A stretch of DNA of 20,647 nucleotides from Lentisphaerota bacterium. Its GTDB lineage: Bacteria; Verrucomicrobiota; Kiritimatiellia; RFP12; UBA1067. Shown piece after piece: positions 6,620 to 14,164 of the stretch (its first letter is position 1; each line of letters begins with the position of its first letter). A program made the translations under genes and the position numbers. The notes under the pieces were generated by a model. The model was not told the DNA's origin. It saw only the letters and a list, made by a program, of their open reading frames with translations, and did no database searches. Where the stretch lies: the NCBI GenBank assembly GCA_015061765.1, contig SUVZ01000020.1, positions 1 to 20,647 on the forward strand, read 5' to 3'.

Positions 6620-7765
6620 TCAATGGGAGTCGAGGTATAGTCTGCGCCATTCGTTCATGGACATGGAATGTCTTTTGCGGAACGCGGTGCGCAAGGCCGC
6701 GTCGGTCCCGTAGCCGCAGGCCTTGGCGATGCCTTGAATCGGGGTTAGGCCGTTTTTGAGCATCATCAAAACCCGCTCCATTCTCACATCGGATATGAAT
6801 TCTTTGATCGGTGTGCCGACGGTGGCCTTGAAACGCATCTGAAGCAGCCGTGCGGAACAGCCAAGCTCCGAGGCGATATCCGATACGGTTATCCCGTCGC
6901 ACGCCTTGGCGTGAATCAGTTTCATCGCCGAGTCGACGCGACGGTCGTATTTGGTTACATTGCTGCTCGATGTGCGCCGGACAAGACCGGATGCGTGATA
7001 TTTGACGGTGCGCGGCGCCATTGAAGGATCCGCCATGCGTTCTTCAAGCAGTTTAGCGCAGAGCATTGCGGCGTTTTCGTAGTTGGGACATACGCTACTT
7101 ATCGAGATCGGGGACTTTTCGCATATATCCGCATTGTTGTCGCATCCGACGAGTTTTATCTCTTCCGGAATCGCAATGTTCAGCGCTGAGCATACCTCAA
7201 CCACCTTCAAGGCGGTTATGTCGTTGTCGGCGAATATTCCGCACGGTTTCGGGAGATTGCGAAGCCAGAGCGCGAGCTCCTTGAGATAGTCGCCTTCGGG
7301 AAGCTTGCGCTCGAATGTGGAACATGGAAGATTAGCGGCGCGCATCCCCGAAATGAAGGCTTTGCTTCTTTCCGCCGACCACCAGAAATGTTTTTGGCTG
7401 CCGACGAACGCATAGTGCCTAATTTCCGGTGAAAGCAGTTCCGTGGCGGCAATCCTCGCATCCATTTCGTTGTCTTGGACCACATTGAATGATGAAGATG
7501 ATATGGTGGGAGGGTCGAGATACACAGTCGGCAGCGATTTCAGATTCCGTTTTGTGAATACACCATATCCGCTTGCGGCCGAAACTATCGCGCCCGCCGG
7601 ACGCCAGAAATCGATCACTTTGCGCAACTGCACTGCATCGATACTGTTTTCGACCATTTGAATGCGGAAATCTCCGGCAAAATAATGCTGGATGATTCCA
7701 GTCGCCATGATGGAAAAAAGCGAGAATTTCGGCATTTCCTGCTTGCAGAACAGAATAACTTCCAT
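6620..7765 (-). CDS. XylR-like transcriptional regulator: periplasmic-binding-type sensor plus AraC HTH
   Basis: The product is 381 residues. Residues 1 to about 265 resemble the LacI/periplasmic-binding sugar sensor, with blocks such as AFVGSQKHFWWSAERSKAF, GIFADNDITALKV and EEIKLVGCDNN. Residues from about 275 to 378 are an AraC-type double helix-turn-helix, with ITVSDIASELGCSARLLQ and the second helix region IAKACGYGTDAALRTAFRKRH. This is the architecture of XylR, a sugar-responsive activator. No ribosome binding site precedes the ATG at 7765, and a TACAAT box lies only six bases upstream, so the message may be leaderless. It is divergent from the CE15 operon and shares the intergenic region holding promoter copy 3, so control of that operon and of itself is likely. 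The inducer is unknown. Confidence 0.88.
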   Translation of the reverse strand: MEVILFCKQEMPKFSLFSIMATGIIQHYFAGDFRIQMVENSIDAVQLRKVIDFWRPAGAIVSAASGYGVFTKRNLKSLPTVYLDPPTISSSSFNVVQDNEMDARIAATELLSPEIRHYAFVGSQKHFWWSAERSKAFISGMRAANLPCSTFERKLPEGDYLKELALWLRNLPKPCGIFADNDITALKVVEVCSALNIAIPEEIKLVGCDNNADICEKSPISISSVCPNYENAAMLCAKLLEERMADPSMAPRTVKYHASGLVRRTSSSNVTKYDRRVDSAMKLIHAKACDGITVSDIASELGCSARLLQMRFKATVGTPIKEFISDVRMERVLMMLKNGLTPIQGIAKACGYGTDAALRTAFRKRHSMSMNEWRRLYLDSH

Positions 7766-7771
7766 GGCGTA

Positions 7772-7777
7772 ATTGTA
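7772..7777 (-). promoter_or_regulatory. Candidate -10 box of the regulator gene
   Basis: TACAAT on the minus strand lies six bases upstream of the regulator ATG, which places transcription start at or very near the start codon. The region where a -35 box would lie overlaps the distal half-site (7797-7803) of promoter copy 3, so binding there could repress the regulator gene. Confidence 0.4.
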
Positions 7778-7788
7778 CCAGATTTTTA

Positions 7789-7852
7789 AAATTTCGTTTC
7801 GCGTTTTTTTCAGTAATTTATTTCGCGATATTTTCGTTTGGTCCTGTACAAT
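7789..7852 (+). promoter_or_regulatory. Regulon promoter element, copy 3 (regulator/CE15 intergenic region)
   Basis: AAATTTCG (7789-7796) is followed by half-sites TTTCGCG (7797-7803), TTTCAGT (7808-7814), TTTCGCG (7821-7827) and TTTCGTT (7832-7838), then a TACAAT -10 box at 7847-7852, eight bases on. Half-sites one and three both change T to C at the same position relative to copy 1, which points to paired recognition. The first gene, a CE15 esterase, begins 49 bases after the -10 box. Confidence 0.78.
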
Positions 7853-7901
7853 ATCTATTGATTTTGAAGCATTTCAATCATTGGCATACGGAAATGAGGA
7901 G

Positions 7902-9257
7902 ATGGCGTTGAAGAAGCAGTTGATTTTCGCTTTTTCGTTGGTCGCTTGTGCTTTGGCAGCGCAGGCGGAGACCGTGTTTGTGCAGGATAGAGATGTGTTT
8001 GTCAGGCTGCCAAACTATGATGAATCGAAGATTGCGCCCTATACTCTTGAGGATCCGCTAACGTTCATCGATGGCCGCAAGGTTGAAGACGCCGCCGATT
8101 GGGCGGTGCGGCGCAAGGAGATTCTCGGAATCTTCGCGAAGGAAATGTACGGAGAGGAACCGCCGACGCCTGAAGCGCTGATAACGGAGCTTCAGGACGA
8201 GAAGGAGACCGTTGACGGCTATGCGATCCGTCGCCAGTACAGGATGTGGTTCAGGTCTGACAAGTCCGGTCCATGCATCAACTGGATCGTATGGATTCCG
8301 AAGTTCGCCAAGAAGCCGGTGCCGGTGATTTCCTTCCTGAATCCCCGGGGGAATCATGAACTTGTGTTTGATGAAGATATCCCGGTGCAGCAGGGATGGA
8401 CACGGGATAAACCGGGGAAAACCGATGGCAATAAGAGCTCCGCTCGCATGCGCGGGAAGCGGCAGGATCAGAACGATCCGACGATTTTCCCTCTTGGCAT
8501 GATTCTTGCCCGCGGCTACGCCGTCATGAGTGCATGCTACTGTGAGGTCTCCCCCGATCCAACGAAGGACGAGAAGAATCCGAAGTTCCAGCAGAATCCT
8601 TTCGCATACACAGGAGTATTCGAGCTGTGGGGCAGTCGCGACAACTCCCGTACCGACAACATTACTTCGCTTGGTGCATGGGCATGGGCTCTTTCCCGCG
8701 GTCTCGACCTGGCCGGTCGCATCCCCGAGATTGATGCCCGAAAGAGCGTGGTGACGGGCTGTTCGCGTCTTGGGAAGGCGGCGCTTATCGCAGCGGCCCG
8801 CGACGAGCGCTTCGCGGTATGCGTCCCGAACCAGACCGGTGGCGGCGGTGTTCCGCTTGCAAAGCGCGACTATGGAGAGAATATCTCCACCGAGAACATT
8901 AAGTTCACCCACTGGTACTGCCGCGCCTATGCCAAGTACGCCAAGGCCCCCTGGAAGACATTGCCGTTCGACCAGCATCTGTTAGTGGCCTGCATCGCTC
9001 CGCGCGCGCTTCTTGTTCAGGGATTCGGCAAGCCGTGGTTCGATCCCAAGGGCGAGTTCCTTTCGGTCAAGGCAGCAAGCCCCGTCTGGAAATTCCTCGG
9101 TAAGAGCGGCATTCCGGACGTCGATTTCCCCGCGGAATTTGATACGTCGGCCATCGGCAAGGATCTTGGCTATATCCGCCGCTCACAGAGCCATGGCATA
9201 TCCGCGTACGACTGGATGTGGATGATGGATTTCGCCGACGGTGTGCTGAAAAAGTGA
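7902..9257 (+). CDS. Secreted CE15-type glucuronoyl esterase
   Basis: The product is 451 residues from ATG 7902. The frame is open further upstream, but that part overlaps promoter copy 3. A purine-rich GAGGAG directly abuts the ATG, an unusually tight spacing. Residues 1-22 (MALKKQLIFAFSLVACALAA onward) form a signal peptide. The nucleophile motif is GCSRLGK with Ser288; Glu326 in DYGEN and His431 in QSHG complete the likely triad. CE15 enzymes cleave the ester between 4-O-methyl-glucuronic acid of xylan and lignin alcohols; gut bacterial members may act on other glucuronate esters. It is the first gene of the long operon, directly controlled by copy 3. Some database entries call this family acetylxylan esterase. 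Confidence 0.87.
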   Translation: MALKKQLIFAFSLVACALAAQAETVFVQDRDVFVRLPNYDESKIAPYTLEDPLTFIDGRKVEDAADWAVRRKEILGIFAKEMYGEEPPTPEALITELQDEKETVDGYAIRRQYRMWFRSDKSGPCINWIVWIPKFAKKPVPVISFLNPRGNHELVFDEDIPVQQGWTRDKPGKTDGNKSSARMRGKRQDQNDPTIFPLGMILARGYAVMSACYCEVSPDPTKDEKNPKFQQNPFAYTGVFELWGSRDNSRTDNITSLGAWAWALSRGLDLAGRIPEIDARKSVVTGCSRLGKAALIAAARDERFAVCVPNQTGGGGVPLAKRDYGENISTENIKFTHWYCRAYAKYAKAPWKTLPFDQHLLVACIAPRALLVQGFGKPWFDPKGEFLSVKAASPVWKFLGKSGIPDVDFPAEFDTSAIGKDLGYIRRSQSHGISAYDWMWMMDFADGVLKK

Positions 9258-9323
9258 CCAGTCGCGTGTTCGGACGAAAGAGCAGTTCATTTCACTGTAA
9301 TGACCAATGAAAAGGAGCAAGTC

Positions 9324-12071
9324 ATGACAAAGACAGATGTGACCAAAGGAAAATCTTATGCTGAAAATCCGTACATGCGGTTTGACGAGGGGGCGGACGT
9401 CTCGGCGCGTCCGGTACGCTCCGCTCTACTCTACACAAAGACAGATGCGACCAAAGGAAAGTCCCATGCGGGAAATCCGTACAAGCGGTTTGACGAGGGG
9501 AAGTGTCTCGTCGGCGGCAACGCGAGGCGAGGGGTTCTGCTTAACAACGGTGGGATTTTAAGGAAGTTCCATCTTTTGACAATTGCTTCGTTGCTGACAG
9601 TGCTGGCGGCACATGCCGAAACATGGTATCTTTCAAAAAACTCATCAACTAAGGATAAAGGCTGGAGTGGTGATGATGCCGGTGGATTTTGGAAAGATTC
9701 CGCTAATAATCCTGGTAGCGGAAGTCTTAACCCGAAGGATACTTATTGGCATAAAGATGGACTTTTGCTCAGAGGTCGGTATAATTTCGAAGGAGGGGAT
9801 TTGTACATAGGTGACACCAACGCGCCAAATTATACTACGAGACTTTGCATGGATGCAGGTGTGAGTAATGACGGCGATAAGTTGGTTCTTGCGGTTGGTT
9901 ACGCCTACAAAAATGGGTCTAGTACAAGTCAATATGCAATAAAAAGTCCGATTATTGAATCTCCCAAAAACAAGCCGTTCGGCTTTTATTTGACTGCGGA
10001 TGATAACACAATGAGGATAACCGGAACTCTTGAAGGTGAAAATGGCGTCGGGTTCGTTATTGGCGGATACTATGACGGTTCTGACATAGTACGCAAGGAT
10101 GCCACAAATGTTACACTTTGTATGGAAGCGGACATGTCCGAGTATCATGGAGACATTCGGGTGGTGTCGAAAAAACCTCTCATTTCTCCGACTAAAGGCA
10201 ATGTAACATTCACTTTGCCTCCGACCGATTCTGATGCGACGATAGAAATTGAAGACGGTGCGAAGCTTAAGGTCGCGTCCGTCGGTGAGGTGAAACTTTC
10301 AGGTTTGACCTTGCATACTGAATCGCTTGTTGAGATTCCGTATGATTCCATATCAAAGACGACCGGTGTAATTCGTGTTACAGATCAGTTCTTGATTCCT
10401 GAAGACGAAGGGAAGGTAAGGATTCATTTTTCGCACAAGCCGTCTGTGCCTGAAGATGAATGGCCGTATATTTATCCGATCTTGATAGTGCCTTCCACGC
10501 AAGAGATGGATGCGGAAAAATTCGCGTTGTCAGATGAAAGTGTCTATGTCGGTGACGAGAAACCGCTGCTTAGCGTATTTGAAGATAAGGAGAACGGTGT
10601 TAAATCCCTCGTGGCGATTTTTCCCGGGCGAGGGAAGTTAACTGATTCGGATTCTTCTAAATATTCAGGATCTAGTGTGGATTTCTCTGTTTATGGTTCA
10701 GCCTTTACAAATGCGGCCAGCTGGTCGAATGATGAACTGCCGCATGAGTATGCAATATATGAATTCGGGTATTTTGGAGAAGACTCCGGATGGGGGCATA
10801 TTATCCGTACGCCATACGATCGTGAGGGCGACTATGTCTTTCCCGGATTGGCATTGCGGGCGGTGCGGAAAGCCGGTGAAGAGGTAGACGCAATTTTTGT
10901 GCTTGCCGACAGTACAAAAACAACAGTCAATCTTGAGTTGACCTGTCCGCTTTCGCTTCGCGTAGTCAATTCCCGCGACCCGACGCTTGCCGGCACAATC
11001 CGCATGGACGATGATGTTGTTTCATGTGCTTGGCATGGAAGCGTGCTTACGATAGATTCGATACTTTCCGGAACCGGCAATTGGACCGTCTCTGGAATAA
11101 CTGGCACGGGTAAGCCGCATAGTCAGATTTCATTTACCGCAGACAACTCTGAATGGAAAGGCACGATTTCACTTAGACAAGGCAAGGGTAGTGCTTCAAG
11201 TGGAGTCCCGGGCCTTGCAAATGATAAGCATCAAAAGATTTTAGTTACAAATCCTGCAGGACTGGGCGGCAGACTCGACGAGTTTAACTATAAAGCGCTC
11301 TCGCTGGCCGACTGTTCTGAGGTGATTGTGACCAACTCTTTGGAATTGGCGAATGGTTTGAATCGCGGCATGTATATCTCCTCTACGGCGGGAACGGTCA
11401 ATGTTTCGGCAAATTGCGATTTTGTCTGCAATTGGCCGGTTACGGTCAACGGGGTTTTCCGTAAAACCGGGAACGGAACGCTGTCGCTTGGCGCTTCGGC
11501 TCAGCTCCTTGAAGTCATCTACACAACGAATATCACAGAGAACGTAGATGATTCGGGGAATGTTACAGCCGTTACCAACATAGTGGTTGAAGAGCAGATG
11601 TTGGTGGACGGGATTCAGAAAGATCCCTTGAAACGTCAGTTGTCGGTGCAGGCTGGTGCGGTTAAAGCGCTCGCGCACAATTGCATCAATGGACTTACGG
11701 TTGATTTTAAACCCAATGCGGTGACGTCACTTGTGCTTGAATTCAATCCGGCAGACGATGATCTCAAGCGATATGGTTTCTACAATGTCCGTACAGACAC
11801 GCCGTTTGCGGCAGGCGGAGAAATCAATATCCGTATCGATAATCCCGACGCCGACGCTTTGGTGGCGGCGAAAACGTACAAGATCGGTCTTATAACCGTA
11901 AAGACTTCCGCCGCTAATGCGCTTAACCTTGATTCGCTCATCAAGTTCAATAAGCCGGAAGAGTTTGGAAATCTTAAAGTGCGGATGATTCGCGAAGATG
12001 ATGCGGAAACTGGATTGACCACGTACAGCGCGTATTATGATTTCGTCGGATTTCAGGTTATAGTAAGATGA
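9324..12071 (+). CDS. Large exported beta-rich protein with a repeat-derived N-terminal extension; function unknown
   Basis: The product is 915 residues. ATG 9324 has AGGAG at 9312-9316; ATG 9300 is less well placed. Residues 2-37 and 38 to about 75 are two copies of a short peptide repeat (TKTDxTKGKS, NPYxRFDEG). A signal-peptide-like segment comes only afterwards, with basic R80-K81, a hydrophobic run, and likely cleavage after Ala98 (AHA, then ETWYLS). TTG 9576, with AAGGAAG upstream, is an alternative start that would bypass the repeats but also lose the basic residues. The mature part is rich in short beta-strand, Gly, Asn, Ser and Thr segments such as TGTLEGENGVGF and FRKTGNGTLSLG, as in surface beta-helix or passenger-type proteins. 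No catalytic motif is recognised. A cell-surface binding or adhesin-like role in the operon is possible. Confidence 0.72.
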   Translation: MTKTDVTKGKSYAENPYMRFDEGADVSARPVRSALLYTKTDATKGKSHAGNPYKRFDEGKCLVGGNARRGVLLNNGGILRKFHLLTIASLLTVLAAHAETWYLSKNSSTKDKGWSGDDAGGFWKDSANNPGSGSLNPKDTYWHKDGLLLRGRYNFEGGDLYIGDTNAPNYTTRLCMDAGVSNDGDKLVLAVGYAYKNGSSTSQYAIKSPIIESPKNKPFGFYLTADDNTMRITGTLEGENGVGFVIGGYYDGSDIVRKDATNVTLCMEADMSEYHGDIRVVSKKPLISPTKGNVTFTLPPTDSDATIEIEDGAKLKVASVGEVKLSGLTLHTESLVEIPYDSISKTTGVIRVTDQFLIPEDEGKVRIHFSHKPSVPEDEWPYIYPILIVPSTQEMDAEKFALSDESVYVGDEKPLLSVFEDKENGVKSLVAIFPGRGKLTDSDSSKYSGSSVDFSVYGSAFTNAASWSNDELPHEYAIYEFGYFGEDSGWGHIIRTPYDREGDYVFPGLALRAVRKAGEEVDAIFVLADSTKTTVNLELTCPLSLRVVNSRDPTLAGTIRMDDDVVSCAWHGSVLTIDSILSGTGNWTVSGITGTGKPHSQISFTADNSEWKGTISLRQGKGSASSGVPGLANDKHQKILVTNPAGLGGRLDEFNYKALSLADCSEVIVTNSLELANGLNRGMYISSTAGTVNVSANCDFVCNWPVTVNGVFRKTGNGTLSLGASAQLLEVIYTTNITENVDDSGNVTAVTNIVVEEQMLVDGIQKDPLKRQLSVQAGAVKALAHNCINGLTVDFKPNAVTSLVLEFNPADDDLKRYGFYNVRTDTPFAAGGEINIRIDNPDADALVAAKTYKIGLITVKTSAANALNLDSLIKFNKPEEFGNLKVRMIREDDAETGLTTYSAYYDFVGFQVIVR
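9327..9434 (+). repeat. 108-base repeat, copy 1, resembling group II intron domain V and linker
   Basis: The unit begins ACAAAGACAGATG and ends CTCTACTCTAC. Inside it, the 34-base window 9350-9383 ends in GCGGTTT and is followed by GACGAGGGG (9384-9392), which resembles the 3' strand of group II intron domain V and the linker to domain VI. A later hairpin (GGACG to CGTCC) and the CTCTAC-type end would fit domain VI and the intron 3' end. The catalytic AGC triad is not present, so it would be a fossil. It is read in frame as protein. Confidence 0.5.
9435..9547 (+). repeat. 108-base repeat, copy 2
   Basis: Starts ACAAAGACAGATG, exactly 108 bases after copy 1. The domain V-like window is 9458-9491, with a central GAAA tetraloop (9472-9475) on a short GCGG/CCGT stem, and again GACGAGGGG (9492-9500). 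The second half diverges from copy 1, so the boundary near 9547 is approximate. It encodes a second TKTDATKGKS and NPYKRFDEG peptide, followed by ARRGVLL. Confidence 0.5.
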
Positions 12072-12221
12072 GAGATGGGTAATGAGAGATGAGTAATGGG
12101 TGATGAGGGATGAGAGATGGGAGATGAGTAAAGAGAAAAGAGAGAAGAGTAAAGAGAGAAGAGTGAAGAGAAAAGGAAAGAGAAATGAATAGAAAAATGA
12201 AAAGTAAGGGATGTTTTTTTG
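12055..12221 (+). repeat. C-free, purine-rich low-complexity tract across the gene junction
   Basis: For 167 bases the plus strand contains no C. The first part repeats GATGAG, GATGGG and TAATGAG units (about 12068-12130) and the second repeats AAGAGT and AAGAGA units (to about 12180). It links the stop of the beta-rich gene to the start of the beta-helix gene and provides many purine-rich runs. It may be slippage-prone spacer, or may aid ribosome binding or transcript structure. Confidence 0.7.
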
Positions 12222-14125
12222 CGGCGGCGGTTTTCGGGATGTTGCCGGCGCTGGCGGCGGATTGTATAAACGCTTCGTCGTTCGGTTGGAACGCGGATGA
12301 CTCCACCGCCGCACTGCAGGCGGCGTTTGATTCCGGCGCGAAGAAGGTGGTAATCGACCGGCAGATCGGGGACTGGATTTCGAGGCCGCTTTTCATCACC
12401 AACTCGAATATCGAGGTGGTGATTGCCGACGGAGTGACATTGAAGGCGAAGCGCGGTGAATTCTACGGTCGGCACGACTGCTTAGTGCGGATTACGGGCG
12501 GCGCTTCAAATATCGTGCTGCGCGGCGAAGGAAATGCCGTGCTTAAGATGAATAAGTCTGATTACCACGATCCGAAGCAGAAATACGCACACAGCGAGTG
12601 GCGTCACGCCGTATCTCTCCTGGACGCGAAGAATGTCACGGTAAGGGATCTAACGATTCTTTCGTCAGGCGGAGACGGCGTTTATGTGCGGGGGACAAAA
12701 GGGGTTCTGCTTGAGAACCTGGTGCTCAAGGATCATCATCGTCAGGGGATGAGCCCGATCAGCGCAAGCGATATGGTGGTGCGGAATTGCGCCTTCAACG
12801 ATACGTTCGGCACGCCTCCCCAGTGCGGAATCGACATGGAACCCAATTCGCCGAACAACTGCTATGTCAACGTAGTGTATGAGGATTGCGTGTTCAACAG
12901 CAACGCTTCGCACGGTATCGACCTCTTCTTCGGACATTTCACCACCCGTACGAAACCGGTGTCCATAACTTTCCGCCGCTGCAAGGCGTACGGCAACAGA
13001 AATTCCGGAGTGTCGTTCATGACGGGCGCGCCGAGACTGCTGGCCAAATACGGGCAGGTCAAGGGATTTGTTAGGTTCGAAGACTGTGAATTTTCCGGCA
13101 ATGGCGCCGAAGCGTTGAAGATAATGAACTATACTGTGCCGGGGATGGACATCATATTCGCCGACTGCATTTTCGATGCCAGAGGATCCAAGGCTGAGAG
13201 TGCGATTATGCTTTCAAATAACCGTCATCAGGAAGATTTCGGTGGACTTGTTTTTGAGCGCTGTACGGTCAAGATTGACAAAAACAAAAAAGTCTGCGCG
13301 TTCGAGGCACCGGTCGGCATCGGCATAGGTGAGAAGTTCTGCGGCGTGATTAAGGTTGAGCGTGACGGCAAAGAGGAATTGTTTGACATGGAGAAATTCG
13401 CGGCGAAGTATGTGCCGCAACCGGAGAAGGTGGTGCGATTCAAATCTGCGGAAGTCGATTTCCGTAAACTTAAGGCGGCGGGCGATACGCGCAATGTCAA
13501 AGGCAAGTTCACTCCTTTTGTCCGTAAGCCTTTCGTGTACGTGGTGGCGGTGCCGAGGGAGGGCGAGTACAAGGTGCGCTTCAATTCCAACCGGCTCAGG
13601 ACGGCTGGAATGGGGAATGTGGCCGCGGTCGTGCAGCTGTTGGATATGGCCGGTACGGATCTCGGCAAGTTTGACGTGCCGGCGGGAGATTTTGAATATA
13701 CGCTAAAGACTTACGGTGCGAATGTGTACCGGTTTGAGGTTTCGCAGCGCAATATGGCCGTTGTGAGAATGGCTTGCGACGGTGCTGCCGGCGCGCTTCA
13801 GGCCGATGCCCCTGTGCGTCTGTACAAAGGACGCAATGAAGTCTTTAATTTCTGCGTGCCGGCAAGGGCGGAATTTGTTTCGGTGAATGTAGTTCCCATG
13901 GAGAATGTAAGCGCCGAATTGATCGATGCCACCGGAAAGGTTGTCAGGAGTATGCCGTACCAGGGCGCAACTGTTGTTTTTGAGGTCAAGCGGCAGAAAA
14001 CTGAGTGCGATGAGATATGGAAATTGCGTTTCCCCATGATTCAGGAGGATATGGCATTTCAAATCGGCGGCGAAGCGCTTCCGCTCGTATCGGTTGATGA
14101 AGAGGGCGTTGTCGGCGGAAAGTAA
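12185..14125 (+). CDS. Secreted right-handed beta-helix protein (pectate-lyase-like fold)
   Basis: The product is 646 residues. ATG 12185 follows AAGGA (12173-12177) by seven bases. Residues 1-25 are a signal peptide ending ALAA. The ASSFGWNADDSTAALQAAFDSGAKKV opening is typical of the pectate lyase/GH28-like superfamily, followed by beta-helix turns with S160-SGGDGVYV, D183-HHRQG and PQCGIDMEPN. The last 200 residues form a separate, probably beta-sandwich, part. The helix part may be a polysaccharide lyase or hydrolase for a uronic-acid polymer, with Asp164, Asp183 and His184/185 candidate active-site residues; this is inference from conservation with the paralogue starting at 19850. It lies 39 bases before the next gene, so co-transcription is likely. 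Confidence 0.78.
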   Translation: MNRKMKSKGCFFAAAVFGMLPALAADCINASSFGWNADDSTAALQAAFDSGAKKVVIDRQIGDWISRPLFITNSNIEVVIADGVTLKAKRGEFYGRHDCLVRITGGASNIVLRGEGNAVLKMNKSDYHDPKQKYAHSEWRHAVSLLDAKNVTVRDLTILSSGGDGVYVRGTKGVLLENLVLKDHHRQGMSPISASDMVVRNCAFNDTFGTPPQCGIDMEPNSPNNCYVNVVYEDCVFNSNASHGIDLFFGHFTTRTKPVSITFRRCKAYGNRNSGVSFMTGAPRLLAKYGQVKGFVRFEDCEFSGNGAEALKIMNYTVPGMDIIFADCIFDARGSKAESAIMLSNNRHQEDFGGLVFERCTVKIDKNKKVCAFEAPVGIGIGEKFCGVIKVERDGKEELFDMEKFAAKYVPQPEKVVRFKSAEVDFRKLKAAGDTRNVKGKFTPFVRKPFVYVVAVPREGEYKVRFNSNRLRTAGMGNVAAVVQLLDMAGTDLGKFDVPAGDFEYTLKTYGANVYRFEVSQRNMAVVRMACDGAAGALQADAPVRLYKGRNEVFNFCVPARAEFVSVNVVPMENVSAELIDATGKVVRSMPYQGATVVFEVKRQKTECDEIWKLRFPMIQEDMAFQIGGEALPLVSVDEEGVVGGK

Positions 14126-14164
14126 AAAGCAATACGGAAAATCTTTCAATAGCAAGGAGTTTAA

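Noticed and set aside
7773..7901. Upstream extension of the CE15 gene
   Set aside because: It would translate the promoter element itself; the signal peptide begins at 7902.
9435..9547. Intact, active group II intron
   Set aside because: No reverse transcriptase gene, no 5' intron domains and no catalytic AGC in the domain V-like window; at most a fossil.
12068..12180. Repeats at the C-free tract considered as a CRISPR array
   Set aside because: Units are only 6-10 bases, irregular and without spacers; this is simple-sequence DNA.
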